Notes under the pieces: model-generated
What the model was told of the DNA's origin: nothing
Databases searched by the model: none
Seen by the model: only the letters and a program-made list of their open reading frames with translations
Assembly (NCBI GenBank): GCA_943787375.1
Contig: CALSME010000002.1
Span: 62,001 to 126,000 of the forward strand
Direction: 5' to 3'
Length of the DNA: 64,000 nt
Source of the DNA: an uncultured Polaribacter sp.
GTDB lineage: Bacteria > Bacteroidota > Bacteroidia > Flavobacteriales > Flavobacteriaceae
Made by a program: the position numbers and the translations under genes
Part shown: piece by piece, positions 1 through 8,508 of the stretch
How the letters are laid out: each line of letters opens with the position of its first letter
How positions within the stretch are numbered: the stretch's first letter is position 1

Positions 1-32
1 AGAAAAACATACGTCTACTAAGAAAAATTCCA

Positions 33-2501
33 ATGAAAAAAATAGCGCTACTTATTTTAATTTTAATATCTGTTTCTCTTTCTTCTCAAATCAAAGGAAA
101 AATTACGGATACTAACGGAAAACCACTTTCTTTTGTTAATGTTTATCTAGAAAAAACAATAACGGGAACTACTTCAAACGACAATGGAGACTATGTTTTA
201 AACATTAAAAAACTAGGGAACTACATTGTTTACTTTCAATTTTTGGGATATAAAACAGTGAAAAAAAAGGTAAGTATTAACAGTTTTCCGCTGATCTTAG
301 ATATCACTTTAGTGGATGAAAGTATTGAATTAGAAGAAATTTTAATTTCTACGAAAGACAACCCTGCAAATGCAATTATTAGAAATGTCATTGCCAACAA
401 AGATAAAATTACAGATAAATTTTCAACATATACTGCAAATTTTTACTCGCGAGGGTTGTATAAGATCAAAGATGCTCCTGAGAAATTCATGGGTCAATCC
501 TTGGGCGATTTTGGGGGTGGATTGGACACTACCAGAAGTGGCATAATTTATCTTTCCGAAACCATTTCTGAAATTACCTATCAAAAAAGACCTAAAAAAT
601 TTAAAGAAAAAATTACCGCTTCTAAAGTTTCAGGAACCGACAACGGCCCTAGTTTTAATAGAGCTGAAGATGCAAACATCAACTTTTATAACAATCGTGT
701 TGAGCTTGGAAATGATTTAATTTCACCGCTTTCTACCAACGCATTTAGTTATTATCGTTTTAAACTTATTGGTACTTTTTATACGAAAAGCGGTAAACTC
801 ATCAATAAAATAACGCTCCTTCCAAAACGGAAAAATGACCCTGTTTTTAATGGCAATATTTATGTTGTGGAAGACGATTGGGCCGTCTATGGTGCAGATG
901 TTACGGTTACAGGTGCCCAAGCAAACTTCCCCGCAATAGATCTTTTGTCTTTAAAGCAAGATTACAATTATTCAGAAGAAAATGATTCTTGGGTGCTCAT
1001 TAGTCAAGCTATTGGATTTCAAGTCAACTTTCTTGGATTGAAGTTTGATGGTAAATTTTCGTCCGCCTATTCAAACTATAATTTCACACCAAATATTAAT
1101 GAAAACACATTTTCAAATGAGGTCTTAACCTTTGCCAAAACAGCTACTAAAAAAGACTCTGTTTACTGGAAGAAAATTCGTCCAGTTCCCCTAACACTAG
1201 AAGAGATAAAAGACTACACCTTTAAAGATAGCATTAAAGTAATTCGAAAGTCTAAAAAGTATTTAGACTCTCTGGATACCAAAAGAAATAAACTAGGTTG
1301 GTTCGATCCAATCACAGGGTATACCTTCCGAAACTCTTATAAAGACTGGTCAATTTCCTACAATGGTCCTTTGCTAAAAACAAGTTTTAATCCTGTACAA
1401 GGATTTCACTCTTCTGCTGGAATTCGCTATTTTAAAAGACAAAATGATGCTGGAAAATGGTGGAATGCAGGGATAAATGTAAACTATGGCTTTGCAGATA
1501 AAAGAGCTAGGCCCACCATCTTTTTTACCAAAAAATGGAATAATATATCGCGGCCAAGAGTCTCAATAACTGGTGGAGTTACAACAGCTCAATTTAATGA
1601 TAGAAATTCATTTTTATTAGCGAACAATAGTTTTAGCGCTCTTTTTGATAAGGAAAATTACTTAAAAATATACGAAAAATCATTTGCAAGAATTAGCTAT
1701 TCTAATGAGGTAAAAAATGGTGTTTTTCTAAACACTTCTTTAGAGTATGCGAATCGGAAACCTCTTTTTAATACCACTAATTATTCTTTTAAAAACAAAG
1801 AACTAAACTATACCTCAAACAATCCATTGGATGAAACCGATTATTCGAATGCTGCTTTTTCTGAACACACCATTGCAACTTTAAATATAGGGGCACGTTT
1901 TGTGTTTGGTCAAAAATACCTCTCCTATCCAAATCGGAAATTCAATATTGGAAATGAAAAGTATCCAACATTCAATCTGAATTATAGAAAAACATTTGGT
2001 GCTCAAAATTCTGAATTAAATTCTGACGTACTTATTGGACGCTTAAATCAAGAGATCAACACCGGAAATTACGGACGTCTTTCCTATAATCTTCGAGGAG
2101 GCCTTTTCTTAAAAAAGAAGCAAATTGCCTTTATGGATTATTTTCATCCAAATGGAAATCAATTTACATTCCCCTTGGATATTTCATATACAAATAGTTT
2201 TGGTTTGCTCAATTACTACAAAATTTTTTCTAACGACCAATATGCAGAAATGCACCTGCTACATAATTTCAGAGGTGCTTTGTTATCAAAAATACCGCTG
2301 ATGAATCAACTAAACTTTCATTTAGTAGCAGGTGGAAAAACCTTATTTACAGCAGAAAGAAAACCTTACAGCGAATATTCGGTAGGGTTGAATAATATTG
2401 GTTGGGGGAAGTGGCGTTTTTTACGAATCGATTATGTGCGTTCTAATTTTAATGGAAGCTCAAAAGAGGGATGGCTTTTTGGATTGAGTTTGTTCAATTA
2501 A
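33..2501 (+). CDS. DUF5686 and carboxypeptidase-regulatory-like domain outer-membrane protein
   Basis: The 822-residue product begins with a signal peptide (about residues 1-19, MKKIALLILILISVSLSS). A carboxypeptidase-regulatory-like beta domain follows at about 20-105 (IKGKITDTNGKPLSFVNVYL, then DNGDYVLNI). The remainder is rich in aromatic and polar alternation and ends in LFGLSLFN, as expected of an outer-membrane beta-barrel. This architecture is that of the Bacteroidota DUF5686 family, whose function is unknown; I infer an outer-membrane location. ATG at 33 fits the signal peptide. Whatever precedes the gene lies outside the window. Its last codons contain the probable -33 element of the moaD promoter. 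Family assignment is fairly sure; function is not. Confidence 0.8.
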   Translation: MKKIALLILILISVSLSSQIKGKITDTNGKPLSFVNVYLEKTITGTTSNDNGDYVLNIKKLGNYIVYFQFLGYKTVKKKVSINSFPLILDITLVDESIELEEILISTKDNPANAIIRNVIANKDKITDKFSTYTANFYSRGLYKIKDAPEKFMGQSLGDFGGGLDTTRSGIIYLSETISEITYQKRPKKFKEKITASKVSGTDNGPSFNRAEDANINFYNNRVELGNDLISPLSTNAFSYYRFKLIGTFYTKSGKLINKITLLPKRKNDPVFNGNIYVVEDDWAVYGADVTVTGAQANFPAIDLLSLKQDYNYSEENDSWVLISQAIGFQVNFLGLKFDGKFSSAYSNYNFTPNINENTFSNEVLTFAKTATKKDSVYWKKIRPVPLTLEEIKDYTFKDSIKVIRKSKKYLDSLDTKRNKLGWFDPITGYTFRNSYKDWSISYNGPLLKTSFNPVQGFHSSAGIRYFKRQNDAGKWWNAGINVNYGFADKRARPTIFFTKKWNNISRPRVSITGGVTTAQFNDRNSFLLANNSFSALFDKENYLKIYEKSFARISYSNEVKNGVFLNTSLEYANRKPLFNTTNYSFKNKELNYTSNNPLDETDYSNAAFSEHTIATLNIGARFVFGQKYLSYPNRKFNIGNEKYPTFNLNYRKTFGAQNSELNSDVLIGRLNQEINTGNYGRLSYNLRGGLFLKKKQIAFMDYFHPNGNQFTFPLDISYTNSFGLLNYYKIFSNDQYAEMHLLHNFRGALLSKIPLMNQLNFHLVAGGKTLFTAERKPYSEYSVGLNNIGWGKWRFLRIDYVRSNFNGSSKEGWLFGLSLFN

Positions 2502-2505
2502 TTTT

Positions 2506-2513
2506 TATCTTTG
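2506..2513 (+). promoter_or_regulatory. moaD promoter, -7 box TATCTTTG
   Basis: TATCTTTG matches the Bacteroidota -7 consensus TAnnTTTG. A TTG at 2484-2486 lies 19 nt upstream, a suitable spacing for the -33 element, and sits inside the DUF5686 coding end. The box ends 5 nt before the moaD ATG, so transcription would start at or next to the start codon. Confidence 0.55.
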
Positions 2514-2518
2514 ATACT

Positions 2519-2761
2519 ATGAAAATCAAATTACTCTTTTTTGGAATTACTAGAGATTTATTAAATACAAATGAGATGTCTTTTGAAGTTCTTGAGAACT
2601 CAAGTATTAAAAACCTTAAAAAGGAATTGCACACAAAACACCCTTCGTTAGAAAACATCAATTCCTATGCAATTGCTGTAAACGAAAACTATGCTACGGA
2701 TGATTTGATATTACAAGAAAATGATGTTGTTGCAATTATTCCACCGGTTAGTGGCGGCTAA
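2519..2761 (+). CDS. moaD: molybdopterin synthase sulfur carrier subunit MoaD
   Basis: The 80-residue ubiquitin-like protein ends in PPVSGG, the C-terminal Gly-Gly that is adenylated by MoeB and then thiocarboxylated to supply sulfur to molybdopterin synthase. The core shows the MoaD pattern KIKLLFFGITRDLL and VAVNENYATD-like spacing before NDVVAIIPPVSGG. The ORF track starts at 2471, adding 16 residues that overlap the DUF5686 end; the ATG at 2519 gives the normal family length and follows a promoter box. Its stop abuts the stop of the convergent DUF3817 gene. The partner moaE lies 340 bp downstream on the same strand. Confidence 0.9.
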   Translation: MKIKLLFFGITRDLLNTNEMSFEVLENSSIKNLKKELHTKHPSLENINSYAIAVNENYATDDLILQENDVVAIIPPVSGG

Positions 2762-3034
2762 TTATCTTAGATATTTTTTATCAATATAAAAGGTTCCAAA
2801 AGGTAAAATAGCCGCTGCAAAAACAATTGCCAGCGTTTTATAACTCCACTTCATTGGTTTGAAAAGCATCATTGCTAAAACAAGGTACAACATAAAAAGA
2901 ATTCCATGGGGCATTCCTAATAGTTTCACATAGGAAACATTCCCTTGAAAGTATTTTATTGGAACCGCTACAAAAAGCAATAACAAATAAGAAACTCCTT
3001 CAAAAAAACTTACAATTCTAAAAATATTTTTCAT
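2762..3034 (-). CDS. DUF3817 family small membrane protein
   Basis: This 90-residue protein has three hydrophobic segments (about 13-30, 37-58 and 68-84) and the motifs FEGVSYLLLLF and GMPHGILFMLY, which fit the DUF3817 integral-membrane family. No biochemical role is established for the family. It is inverted between moaD and moaE, with its stop codon touching the moaD stop, so it interrupts what is often a co-directional moaD-moaE pair. A link to cofactor synthesis cannot be inferred from position alone. Confidence 0.75.
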   Translation of the reverse strand: MKNIFRIVSFFEGVSYLLLLFVAVPIKYFQGNVSYVKLLGMPHGILFMLYLVLAMMLFKPMKWSYKTLAIVFAAAILPFGTFYIDKKYLR

Positions 3035-3080
3035 TTTTTCAACTTCTGATATAACACAACAAAGATACGTTTTGATTTCC

Positions 3081-3088
3081 TATTTTTG
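3081..3088 (+). promoter_or_regulatory. moaE candidate promoter, -7 box TATTTTTG
   Basis: TATTTTTG is a full match to TAnnTTTG and ends 9 nt before the moaE ATG at 3098. No TTG is visible at the expected -33 distance, so the assignment rests on the -7 box alone. Confidence 0.4.
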
Positions 3089-3097
3089 TATTTCAAT

Positions 3098-3520
3098 ATG
3101 AGCAAAACATCTATAAAAATTACTTCCAAAAAACTGAATTTAAACGAATGTTATAATTTTGTAACAGCGGCATCATGCGGAGGTATTGCAGCATTTGTAG
3201 GGACTGTTAGAAATGACACCCAAAACAAAAAAGTAACACAATTGGACTTTTCTACCTACAAACCGATGGCGATAAAAGAAATGCAAAAGATTGCAGAATT
3301 GGCTTTAGAAAACTTTAAAATCCATAAAATAGCCATACACCATGCAGAAGGCATGTTACAAATTGGCGATATTCCTGTGATTATTACAGCTTCTGCAAAA
3401 CATAGAAAAGCGGCTTTTGAGGCTTGCAAATTTGCCATTGACACCCTAAAAGAAACGGTTCCTATTTGGAAAAAGGAATATTTTGAAGATGGTGATGTTT
3501 GGGTAAATGCCCACCCTTAA
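3098..3520 (+). CDS. moaE: molybdopterin synthase catalytic subunit MoaE
   Basis: MoaE transfers sulfur from MoaD thiocarboxylate to precursor Z (cPMP) to make molybdopterin. The 140-residue product contains GGIAAFVGTVR near the N-terminus, a modified HHAEGML in the usual HRxG region, and VPIWKKEYFEDG, which carries the conserved catalytic-lysine segment. The ORF track begins at a TTG (3086) that lies inside the promoter box; ATG 3098 is preferred. The stop codon overlaps by 3 nt with the stop of the convergent moeB, so the two 3' ends share sequence. Confidence 0.9.
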   Translation: MSKTSIKITSKKLNLNECYNFVTAASCGGIAAFVGTVRNDTQNKKVTQLDFSTYKPMAIKEMQKIAELALENFKIHKIAIHHAEGMLQIGDIPVIITASAKHRKAAFEACKFAIDTLKETVPIWKKEYFEDGDVWVNAHP

Positions 3521-4587
3521 TAGTTTGCGACTCCTCCCGTAAGGCTCAATACAGTAAGTGCTGGGTATCTTTTCTTTAACATTTTTGTGGCTTTGTAACT
3601 ATTCAGTCCGCGTTGACAAACAATCACATAGGTTTTATTAAAATCAATACTTATTTTTTCTACATCAAAGTCAGTTATCGGAATTGTTTGATGCACCTTA
3701 AATGGCGATTCTAAATTGGATAGTACTGCTATAATTTCAATCTTTTTAGATATTATTTTCTCTTTTAAGTCCGTCGGCGAAATTTGCAAATCCGCTCGTT
3801 GAATTGCACAAACAGCATCCAAGTAAGATTGAGTTTCAAACAACTTCAAAATTTCAGTTTTCAAAACACTTGGCAATAAGGTCATTTTTAATTGGGTATT
3901 CTCAAGTGAATTGTAAATCAGCAATGTATTTACTAAAGGACTCCCAATGCCTGTAACCAGTTTCAAAACTTCGTTTACTTGTTGCATAGCAATCATGCCA
4001 ACAATCCCATTCAATGTTCCAGCCGTTTCGCAATTGGGAATGTCGGTTGTCATTTCTGGAAATGCATCTCTTAAATTTGCCGAATGGCTTCCGTCTTTTT
4101 GTAACACATTAAAGGTTGCCACATAACCATCAAACTTGTATAAAGATCCATAAACAAGCGGTTTTCCTTTCACAACACAAGCATCGTTGAGTAGATATTT
4201 TGTGGGCAGAGAATCGGTTCCATCCACTACAATGTCTACGTTTTCCATGAACTCAAAAATAGTTTCTTTGGTGACTTGCTCATTGGTAAAATTCACAACT
4301 GTAAAAGGAGCTCTCTTTTTTATAAACGCAGATAACACCTCCGCTTTTGATTTTCCAACATCATTTAAATCATAAAATACCTGTCTGTGTAAGTTGGTGG
4401 TAGCTACGGTATCAAAATCTACCAAATGAATTTTTCCAATTCCACTAGCAGCTAAGTAGACTGCAATAGGACTCCCTAATCCGCCACAACCGACCACTAA
4501 AACAGAAGCGTCTTGCAGTTTTTGTTGTCCAACCTCTCCTATCTCTGACAGAGTTGTTTGACGTTTGAAAAATTGGTTTTTATCCAT
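3517..4587 (-). CDS. moeB: MoeB-type adenylyltransferase fused to a rhodanese domain
   Basis: This E1-like enzyme should adenylate the C-terminus of MoaD. The 356-residue protein has the ThiF/MoeB nucleotide-binding motif GCGGLGSP (about 33-40), VDFDTVATTNLHRQ and the DGTD motif. A C-terminal rhodanese domain has a candidate persulfide cysteine in VCQRGLNS (Cys324), so one chain could both activate and sulfurate MoaD. The paired CxxC zinc cysteines of E. coli MoeB are not visible; a lone Cys remains in PNCETAGTLNG. The track start (4620) adds 11 residues; ATG 4587 overlaps the mobA stop in an ATGGATAA junction and is preferred. It is last in the - strand cofactor run. Confidence 0.88.
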   Translation of the reverse strand: MDKNQFFKRQTTLSEIGEVGQQKLQDASVLVVGCGGLGSPIAVYLAASGIGKIHLVDFDTVATTNLHRQVFYDLNDVGKSKAEVLSAFIKKRAPFTVVNFTNEQVTKETIFEFMENVDIVVDGTDSLPTKYLLNDACVVKGKPLVYGSLYKFDGYVATFNVLQKDGSHSANLRDAFPEMTTDIPNCETAGTLNGIVGMIAMQQVNEVLKLVTGIGSPLVNTLLIYNSLENTQLKMTLLPSVLKTEILKLFETQSYLDAVCAIQRADLQISPTDLKEKIISKKIEIIAVLSNLESPFKVHQTIPITDFDVEKISIDFNKTYVIVCQRGLNSYKATKMLKKRYPALTVLSLTGGVANY

Positions 4588-5695
4588 TTTTAGTATTGAT
4601 TTCTTTTTTTGCCACTTCAAACGCTTCAGGAGTATTTATATTCCTAATTAAGGATGCATCTATTTCAACGATTTCAACATCTGAATTAATCAACATTTTT
4701 CGCGGACAGGAATATCCTTGGGCTAAATACTGTAATAGAACAGGATATGCTTTTGGTTCATAAATTGTAATTAACGGCTCTACAAACTCATTGCCTTTTC
4801 CTCTAATTGCCGTTGCCACTTTACTTGGGTTTCTTTTTTGTAATAACAACTGAATTACCTCCTCATTAATAAAAGGCAGATCTGTTGCAATTACTAACCA
4901 AGCTGTATTTGGATCTTTTTGAAACGCAGAACAGATACCTCCAAAAGGGCCCAAATTTAAAAATACATCCGAAATTTCACTTTCATTTTCTGAAGGAACC
5001 TGAACCGAAAAATACGTTTCTAATTTGTGATTCTCTACTATTTTTTGGACATACTTTTTTTGGGGAATTCCGTGGTAATCGAGTTCCGATTTATCGACTC
5101 CCATTCGGGTACTTTTCCCACCAACAAGCACCAATCCTTTTACTGGAGGCAACTTTTCTTGAATCAGACGATCAATGTGATTTGCTATTTTAACTACCTC
5201 ATCAATCGTATAACATTTTACATTATTGATTTGCGGGTATTTTTCTTCTAAAAATGAAAAAAAAGTGTTTTCCTTTTTTAATTTAACAACAAACTCGATA
5301 CGGTCCAATTGTTCCAATCTCTTTAAAACAGAAGCCTCTTTTTCTTCGTCTAAAATTAAGATTTGCTTTACTCCTGGGTAATGATTGCCATTGACAAAAA
5401 CAAAATCATATTGTGCAAATTGCAATCGTTGTTCAAACTTATTTACGATACCGGAAGTTGTGATTTGTAAATTTCCTTCGTGATGAAATGTGTATTCAGC
5501 TATTTTATTTTTAGGAACATTTTTAGCATGTGAGGCATCGAAATACGCCAATTTATATTTGGATAGTTGCTCAGAAACGCTGTGTATCAATTCAGAAATA
5601 ATATCACAATTGGTTCCTAAAATTGAAATTTCATTCGATGCAAAATGATTGTTCTCTCTTCTTACTAAATTTGTATGTTTTTGATGTTTACCCAT
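4580..5695 (-). CDS. mobA: MobA-type guanylyltransferase with N-terminal degenerate MobB-like domain
   Basis: MobA attaches GMP to the molybdenum cofactor to give the MGD form. In the 371-residue product the C-terminal part (about 186-371) holds the MobA nucleotide-binding loop VGGKSTRMGVDK (191-202) and the ATDLPF motif. The first 180 residues resemble MobB in layout, with beta strand ISILGTN, but the P-loop GKT signature is missing (GTNCDIISEL). That makes a degenerate MobB-MobA fusion my best reading; the N-terminal call is inference. ATG 5695 lies in an ATGGGTAA overlap with moaC and is preferred to the track start at 5716. Confidence 0.82.
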   Translation of the reverse strand: MGKHQKHTNLVRRENNHFASNEISILGTNCDIISELIHSVSEQLSKYKLAYFDASHAKNVPKNKIAEYTFHHEGNLQITTSGIVNKFEQRLQFAQYDFVFVNGNHYPGVKQILILDEEKEASVLKRLEQLDRIEFVVKLKKENTFFSFLEEKYPQINNVKCYTIDEVVKIANHIDRLIQEKLPPVKGLVLVGGKSTRMGVDKSELDYHGIPQKKYVQKIVENHKLETYFSVQVPSENESEISDVFLNLGPFGGICSAFQKDPNTAWLVIATDLPFINEEVIQLLLQKRNPSKVATAIRGKGNEFVEPLITIYEPKAYPVLLQYLAQGYSCPRKMLINSDVEIVEIDASLIRNINTPEAFEVAKKEINTKNG

Positions 5696-6164
5696 TTTTA
5701 ATATCTGATTTTCCACCTGTTTTCTCCAACAACCTTACTTCCTTAATTACTATTTCTTGGGAGATACTTTTACACATATCATAGATGGTTAAACAAGTAA
5801 TATTTACGCCAGTTAACGCTTCCATTTCTACTCCCGTTTTTCCTTCAATAGTCACTTTACAAAACACTTCTATAGTTTCTGAATCTGCAATTTTAATATC
5901 TACATCAACCCCATTAATCAATAGTGGATGACACATAGGGATCAGTTCAGAAGTTTTTTTTACGCCCTGAATCCCTGCAATAATTGCTGTTTGAAAAACA
6001 GGTCCTTTCTTGGTAATTAGTTCATCATTCGTAAAATGAGAAAGTAGTTCTTTTCCTAAAAAAAGTGTTGCTTTTGCAGTAGCGGTTCTTTTGGTGGTTT
6101 TCTTATCCGAAACATCTACCATTTTAGGATTATTGTCTTTATTAATGTGTGTAAAATTGCTCAT
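5688..6164 (-). CDS. moaC: cyclic pyranopterin monophosphate synthase MoaC
   Basis: MoaC converts the MoaA product 3',8-cH2GTP into cyclic pyranopterin monophosphate. The 158-residue protein shows the family blocks MVDVSDK, SELIPMCHPL, VEMEALTGVN, TIYDMCK and KTGGKSD in order and at normal length. It lies between moeA and mobA on the - strand and its last codons overlap the mobA start by 8 nt, which suggests translational coupling. Confidence 0.95.
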   Translation of the reverse strand: MSNFTHINKDNNPKMVDVSDKKTTKRTATAKATLFLGKELLSHFTNDELITKKGPVFQTAIIAGIQGVKKTSELIPMCHPLLINGVDVDIKIADSETIEVFCKVTIEGKTGVEMEALTGVNITCLTIYDMCKSISQEIVIKEVRLLEKTGGKSDIKNG

Positions 6165-6198
6165 AAATTATCGTTTATTATCTTCCTAAATTTCATTC

Positions 6199-7443
6199 TC
6201 AACGGTATCTAATTACCGGAAAAACTGCCCCTTTTTCAAATACTGTTTGCCCTTGAGGTAATTGAATAAATGCATCTGCATATATCATACTGGCAAGGTC
6301 ACCTGAACCATTTCCTAAAACGGGTGTTGCAACTAAGTGCCCAAAACGAACGCTCAATTTGACTTGCAAAAAGTAGGTTAAATTTGGTTTAAAGGTTACC
6401 TCAGAGGATAAAATTGCCGTTTCTTGTTCAACTTCTAAACCAACCGATTTGTAATACCAAGGGTAAAAATACGCCAAACAATTTACAAAAGTTGAAATCG
6501 GATTTCCTGGAAACCCAAACACTATGGTGTTCTTATTCTTGTTCTCTTTTTCATTTTGATCACCATTTTGTGCACTTATAACAAAAGAAGTTGTGCTTCC
6601 AAACCAAAACGGTTTCCCCGGTCTTTGTGCCACTTTATGAAATAATTTCTTCACGCTTAACTCCTCGAAAACTTCGGGTAAAAAATCGAATTTCCCTTTA
6701 CTAACGGCACCACTAAAAAGCAACACATCATACTCTTGTAAATAGGTTTTAATCTTCGATTTTAGAATCGGTTTGTCATCTGTGATATGGGCAGTGTCTG
6801 AGGAGATCTTTAATCTTTCCAACAAAGATACGAGAGTAAAAACATTGCTTCTTCTAATTTGATAGTCCAGCGGAATTTCTTCAACACCAACCAATTCATC
6901 TCCAGTTGAAACAATCATTATTTTTGGTTGCTTTGCAACGTTTACATACGATTTTCCAACCGTGGCCAATACGCCTATTTCTGCTGCAGCTATTTTGGTA
7001 TTTTGTGTAATTAACAGATCGCCAACTTTTCTATCTTTTCCTTTTTTATGAATATTTTGCCCCTCATGCAGAGTATCAATATTAATAATAGCAATTCCAT
7101 TTTTTAAGGTAATGTCTTCATAGCGAATGACTGTGTTTGTATTGTCTGGCAACACTGACCCCGTCATTACTTCTAGACAGTTTTTCGAATCTTGAAGGGC
7201 TAATTGGGCACTTCCAGCGGCTTGAACTCCCTCTATTTTAAAGCTTCTCTGTCCGTTTTTGAAAGCAGTATAATTAATGGATATTCCATCCATAGAGACC
7301 CTGTTAAATGGTGGAAAATCTCTATCTGCGTATATGGTTTCTTTTAAAATTCTCCCTATAGATTTTATAAAAGGAATTTGTTCAATACCAAAATATTGGG
7401 TTGTATTCAATACGGCTTGCAATGCGTGTGCTACTGAAATCAT
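6199..7443 (-). CDS. moeA: molybdopterin molybdotransferase MoeA
   Basis: MoeA inserts molybdate into adenylylated molybdopterin. The 414-residue product has the expected order of motifs: VSMDGIS near residue 50, GSVLPDNTNTVIRYED, STGDELV, LFSGAVSKGKFDFLPEV, AQRPGKPFWFG and GFPGNPISTFV, followed by a C-terminal domain ending at VIRYR. A Lys/Asn/Glu-rich insertion (QNGDQNEKENKNKN) sits just before the GFPGNP motif and is probably a surface loop. It is the second gene of the moaA-moeA-moaC-mobA-moeB run, 37 nt after moaA. Confidence 0.95.
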   Translation of the reverse strand: MISVAHALQAVLNTTQYFGIEQIPFIKSIGRILKETIYADRDFPPFNRVSMDGISINYTAFKNGQRSFKIEGVQAAGSAQLALQDSKNCLEVMTGSVLPDNTNTVIRYEDITLKNGIAIINIDTLHEGQNIHKKGKDRKVGDLLITQNTKIAAAEIGVLATVGKSYVNVAKQPKIMIVSTGDELVGVEEIPLDYQIRRSNVFTLVSLLERLKISSDTAHITDDKPILKSKIKTYLQEYDVLLFSGAVSKGKFDFLPEVFEELSVKKLFHKVAQRPGKPFWFGSTTSFVISAQNGDQNEKENKNKNTIVFGFPGNPISTFVNCLAYFYPWYYKSVGLEVEQETAILSSEVTFKPNLTYFLQVKLSVRFGHLVATPVLGNGSGDLASMIYADAFIQLPQGQTVFEKGAVFPVIRYR

Positions 7444-7480
7444 GTTAAATGCGTAATTGTTTCATTTTGTAATCGGTTGC

Positions 7481-8473
7481 CTACCCTCCAATAGTACTCA
7501 TACTTTCGGAGACACCTCCTTTTGTACGGTTTGCTTCAGCTATAAATCCATTAGCTGGCTTCTCTTTGACTAAAGATAAAAAGAGCTTTTTTAAATCGTC
7601 ATTGGATGCGCCATTTCTTATGAATTCTCGCAAGTTAAAAACGCCGTCATCAAACAAACAGTTTTTAAAAGTACCTGTTGATGTAATTCTAATTCGATTG
7701 CAATCATTACAAATCGATCTTGTAAAAGCAGGGATAATTCCAAAAGTTCCACGATGATTTTCTATCGTATAATTTCTTGATGTGGACGATTTTTCTGATT
7801 GGACTTCAGTAACTTTAAACTCGGTTTCTATCTCATTTAAAATTTTATTAAAAGTCCAGTTTTCATTCATTTCACGTTGGCCATTTCCATTGAATGGCAT
7901 TTCTTCTATAAACCGAACGGCCAAATTTCTATCTTTCGTCAATCGAACAAAATCTTTAATTTCATCTGTATTAATACCAGACTGAACTACAACGTTTAAC
8001 TTGAGCTTTAATGTACTTTTTTCTAAAAGTTCCATTGTTTTAAAAACGGCATCAAAAGCATTTCTACGGGTAATTTCGTTGAATTTAACGGCTTTTAAAC
8101 TGTCAATACTTAAATTAATATTTTTAACTTTCTCTAGCTTTTCAATGTCAGCAATGTATTTAGAAATCAAGGCACCGTTTGTGGTAATATTAATGGCGTC
8201 TAACAAGTCATTGTAGGATAGCATTTCTAAAAATCCAACAAAATCTTTACGAACAAAAGGCTCCCCTCCTGTTAAACGAACTTTAGTAACTCCCAACTCT
8301 GTTAATACCCGAATTAAGCGATACATTTCTTTAAATGTGAGCAATTCTTGCTTGGGAACAATATCGATTCCATGCGCAGGCATGCAGTACTGGCATCGCA
8401 AATTACAACGATCTGTAACTGCGAGTCGCACATAGGCTATTTGTCGCCCAAAATTATCTATTAATTTGCTCAT
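7481..8473 (-). CDS. moaA: GTP 3',8-cyclase MoaA
   Basis: MoaA is the radical-SAM enzyme that starts molybdenum cofactor synthesis from GTP. The N-terminal [4Fe-4S] motif is CNLRCQYC (Cys23, 27 and 30), and the second cluster that binds substrate is formed by CNDCNR followed by FKNCLF. TGGEPFVR is the SAM-binding GGE motif. The 330-residue chain ends in STIGG, matching the conserved MoaA C-terminal Gly-Gly. It lies 35 nt after kdtA, so it may be transcribed from the kdtA promoter; TAACTTTC just before the start is one base off a -7 box. Confidence 0.96.
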   Translation of the reverse strand: MSKLIDNFGRQIAYVRLAVTDRCNLRCQYCMPAHGIDIVPKQELLTFKEMYRLIRVLTELGVTKVRLTGGEPFVRKDFVGFLEMLSYNDLLDAINITTNGALISKYIADIEKLEKVKNINLSIDSLKAVKFNEITRRNAFDAVFKTMELLEKSTLKLKLNVVVQSGINTDEIKDFVRLTKDRNLAVRFIEEMPFNGNGQREMNENWTFNKILNEIETEFKVTEVQSEKSSTSRNYTIENHRGTFGIIPAFTRSICNDCNRIRITSTGTFKNCLFDDGVFNLREFIRNGASNDDLKKLFLSLVKEKPANGFIAEANRTKGGVSESMSTIGG

Positions 8474-8508
8474 TTAATTTGAAAGTTATTTCCTTGAAAT
8501 CCAGAATT

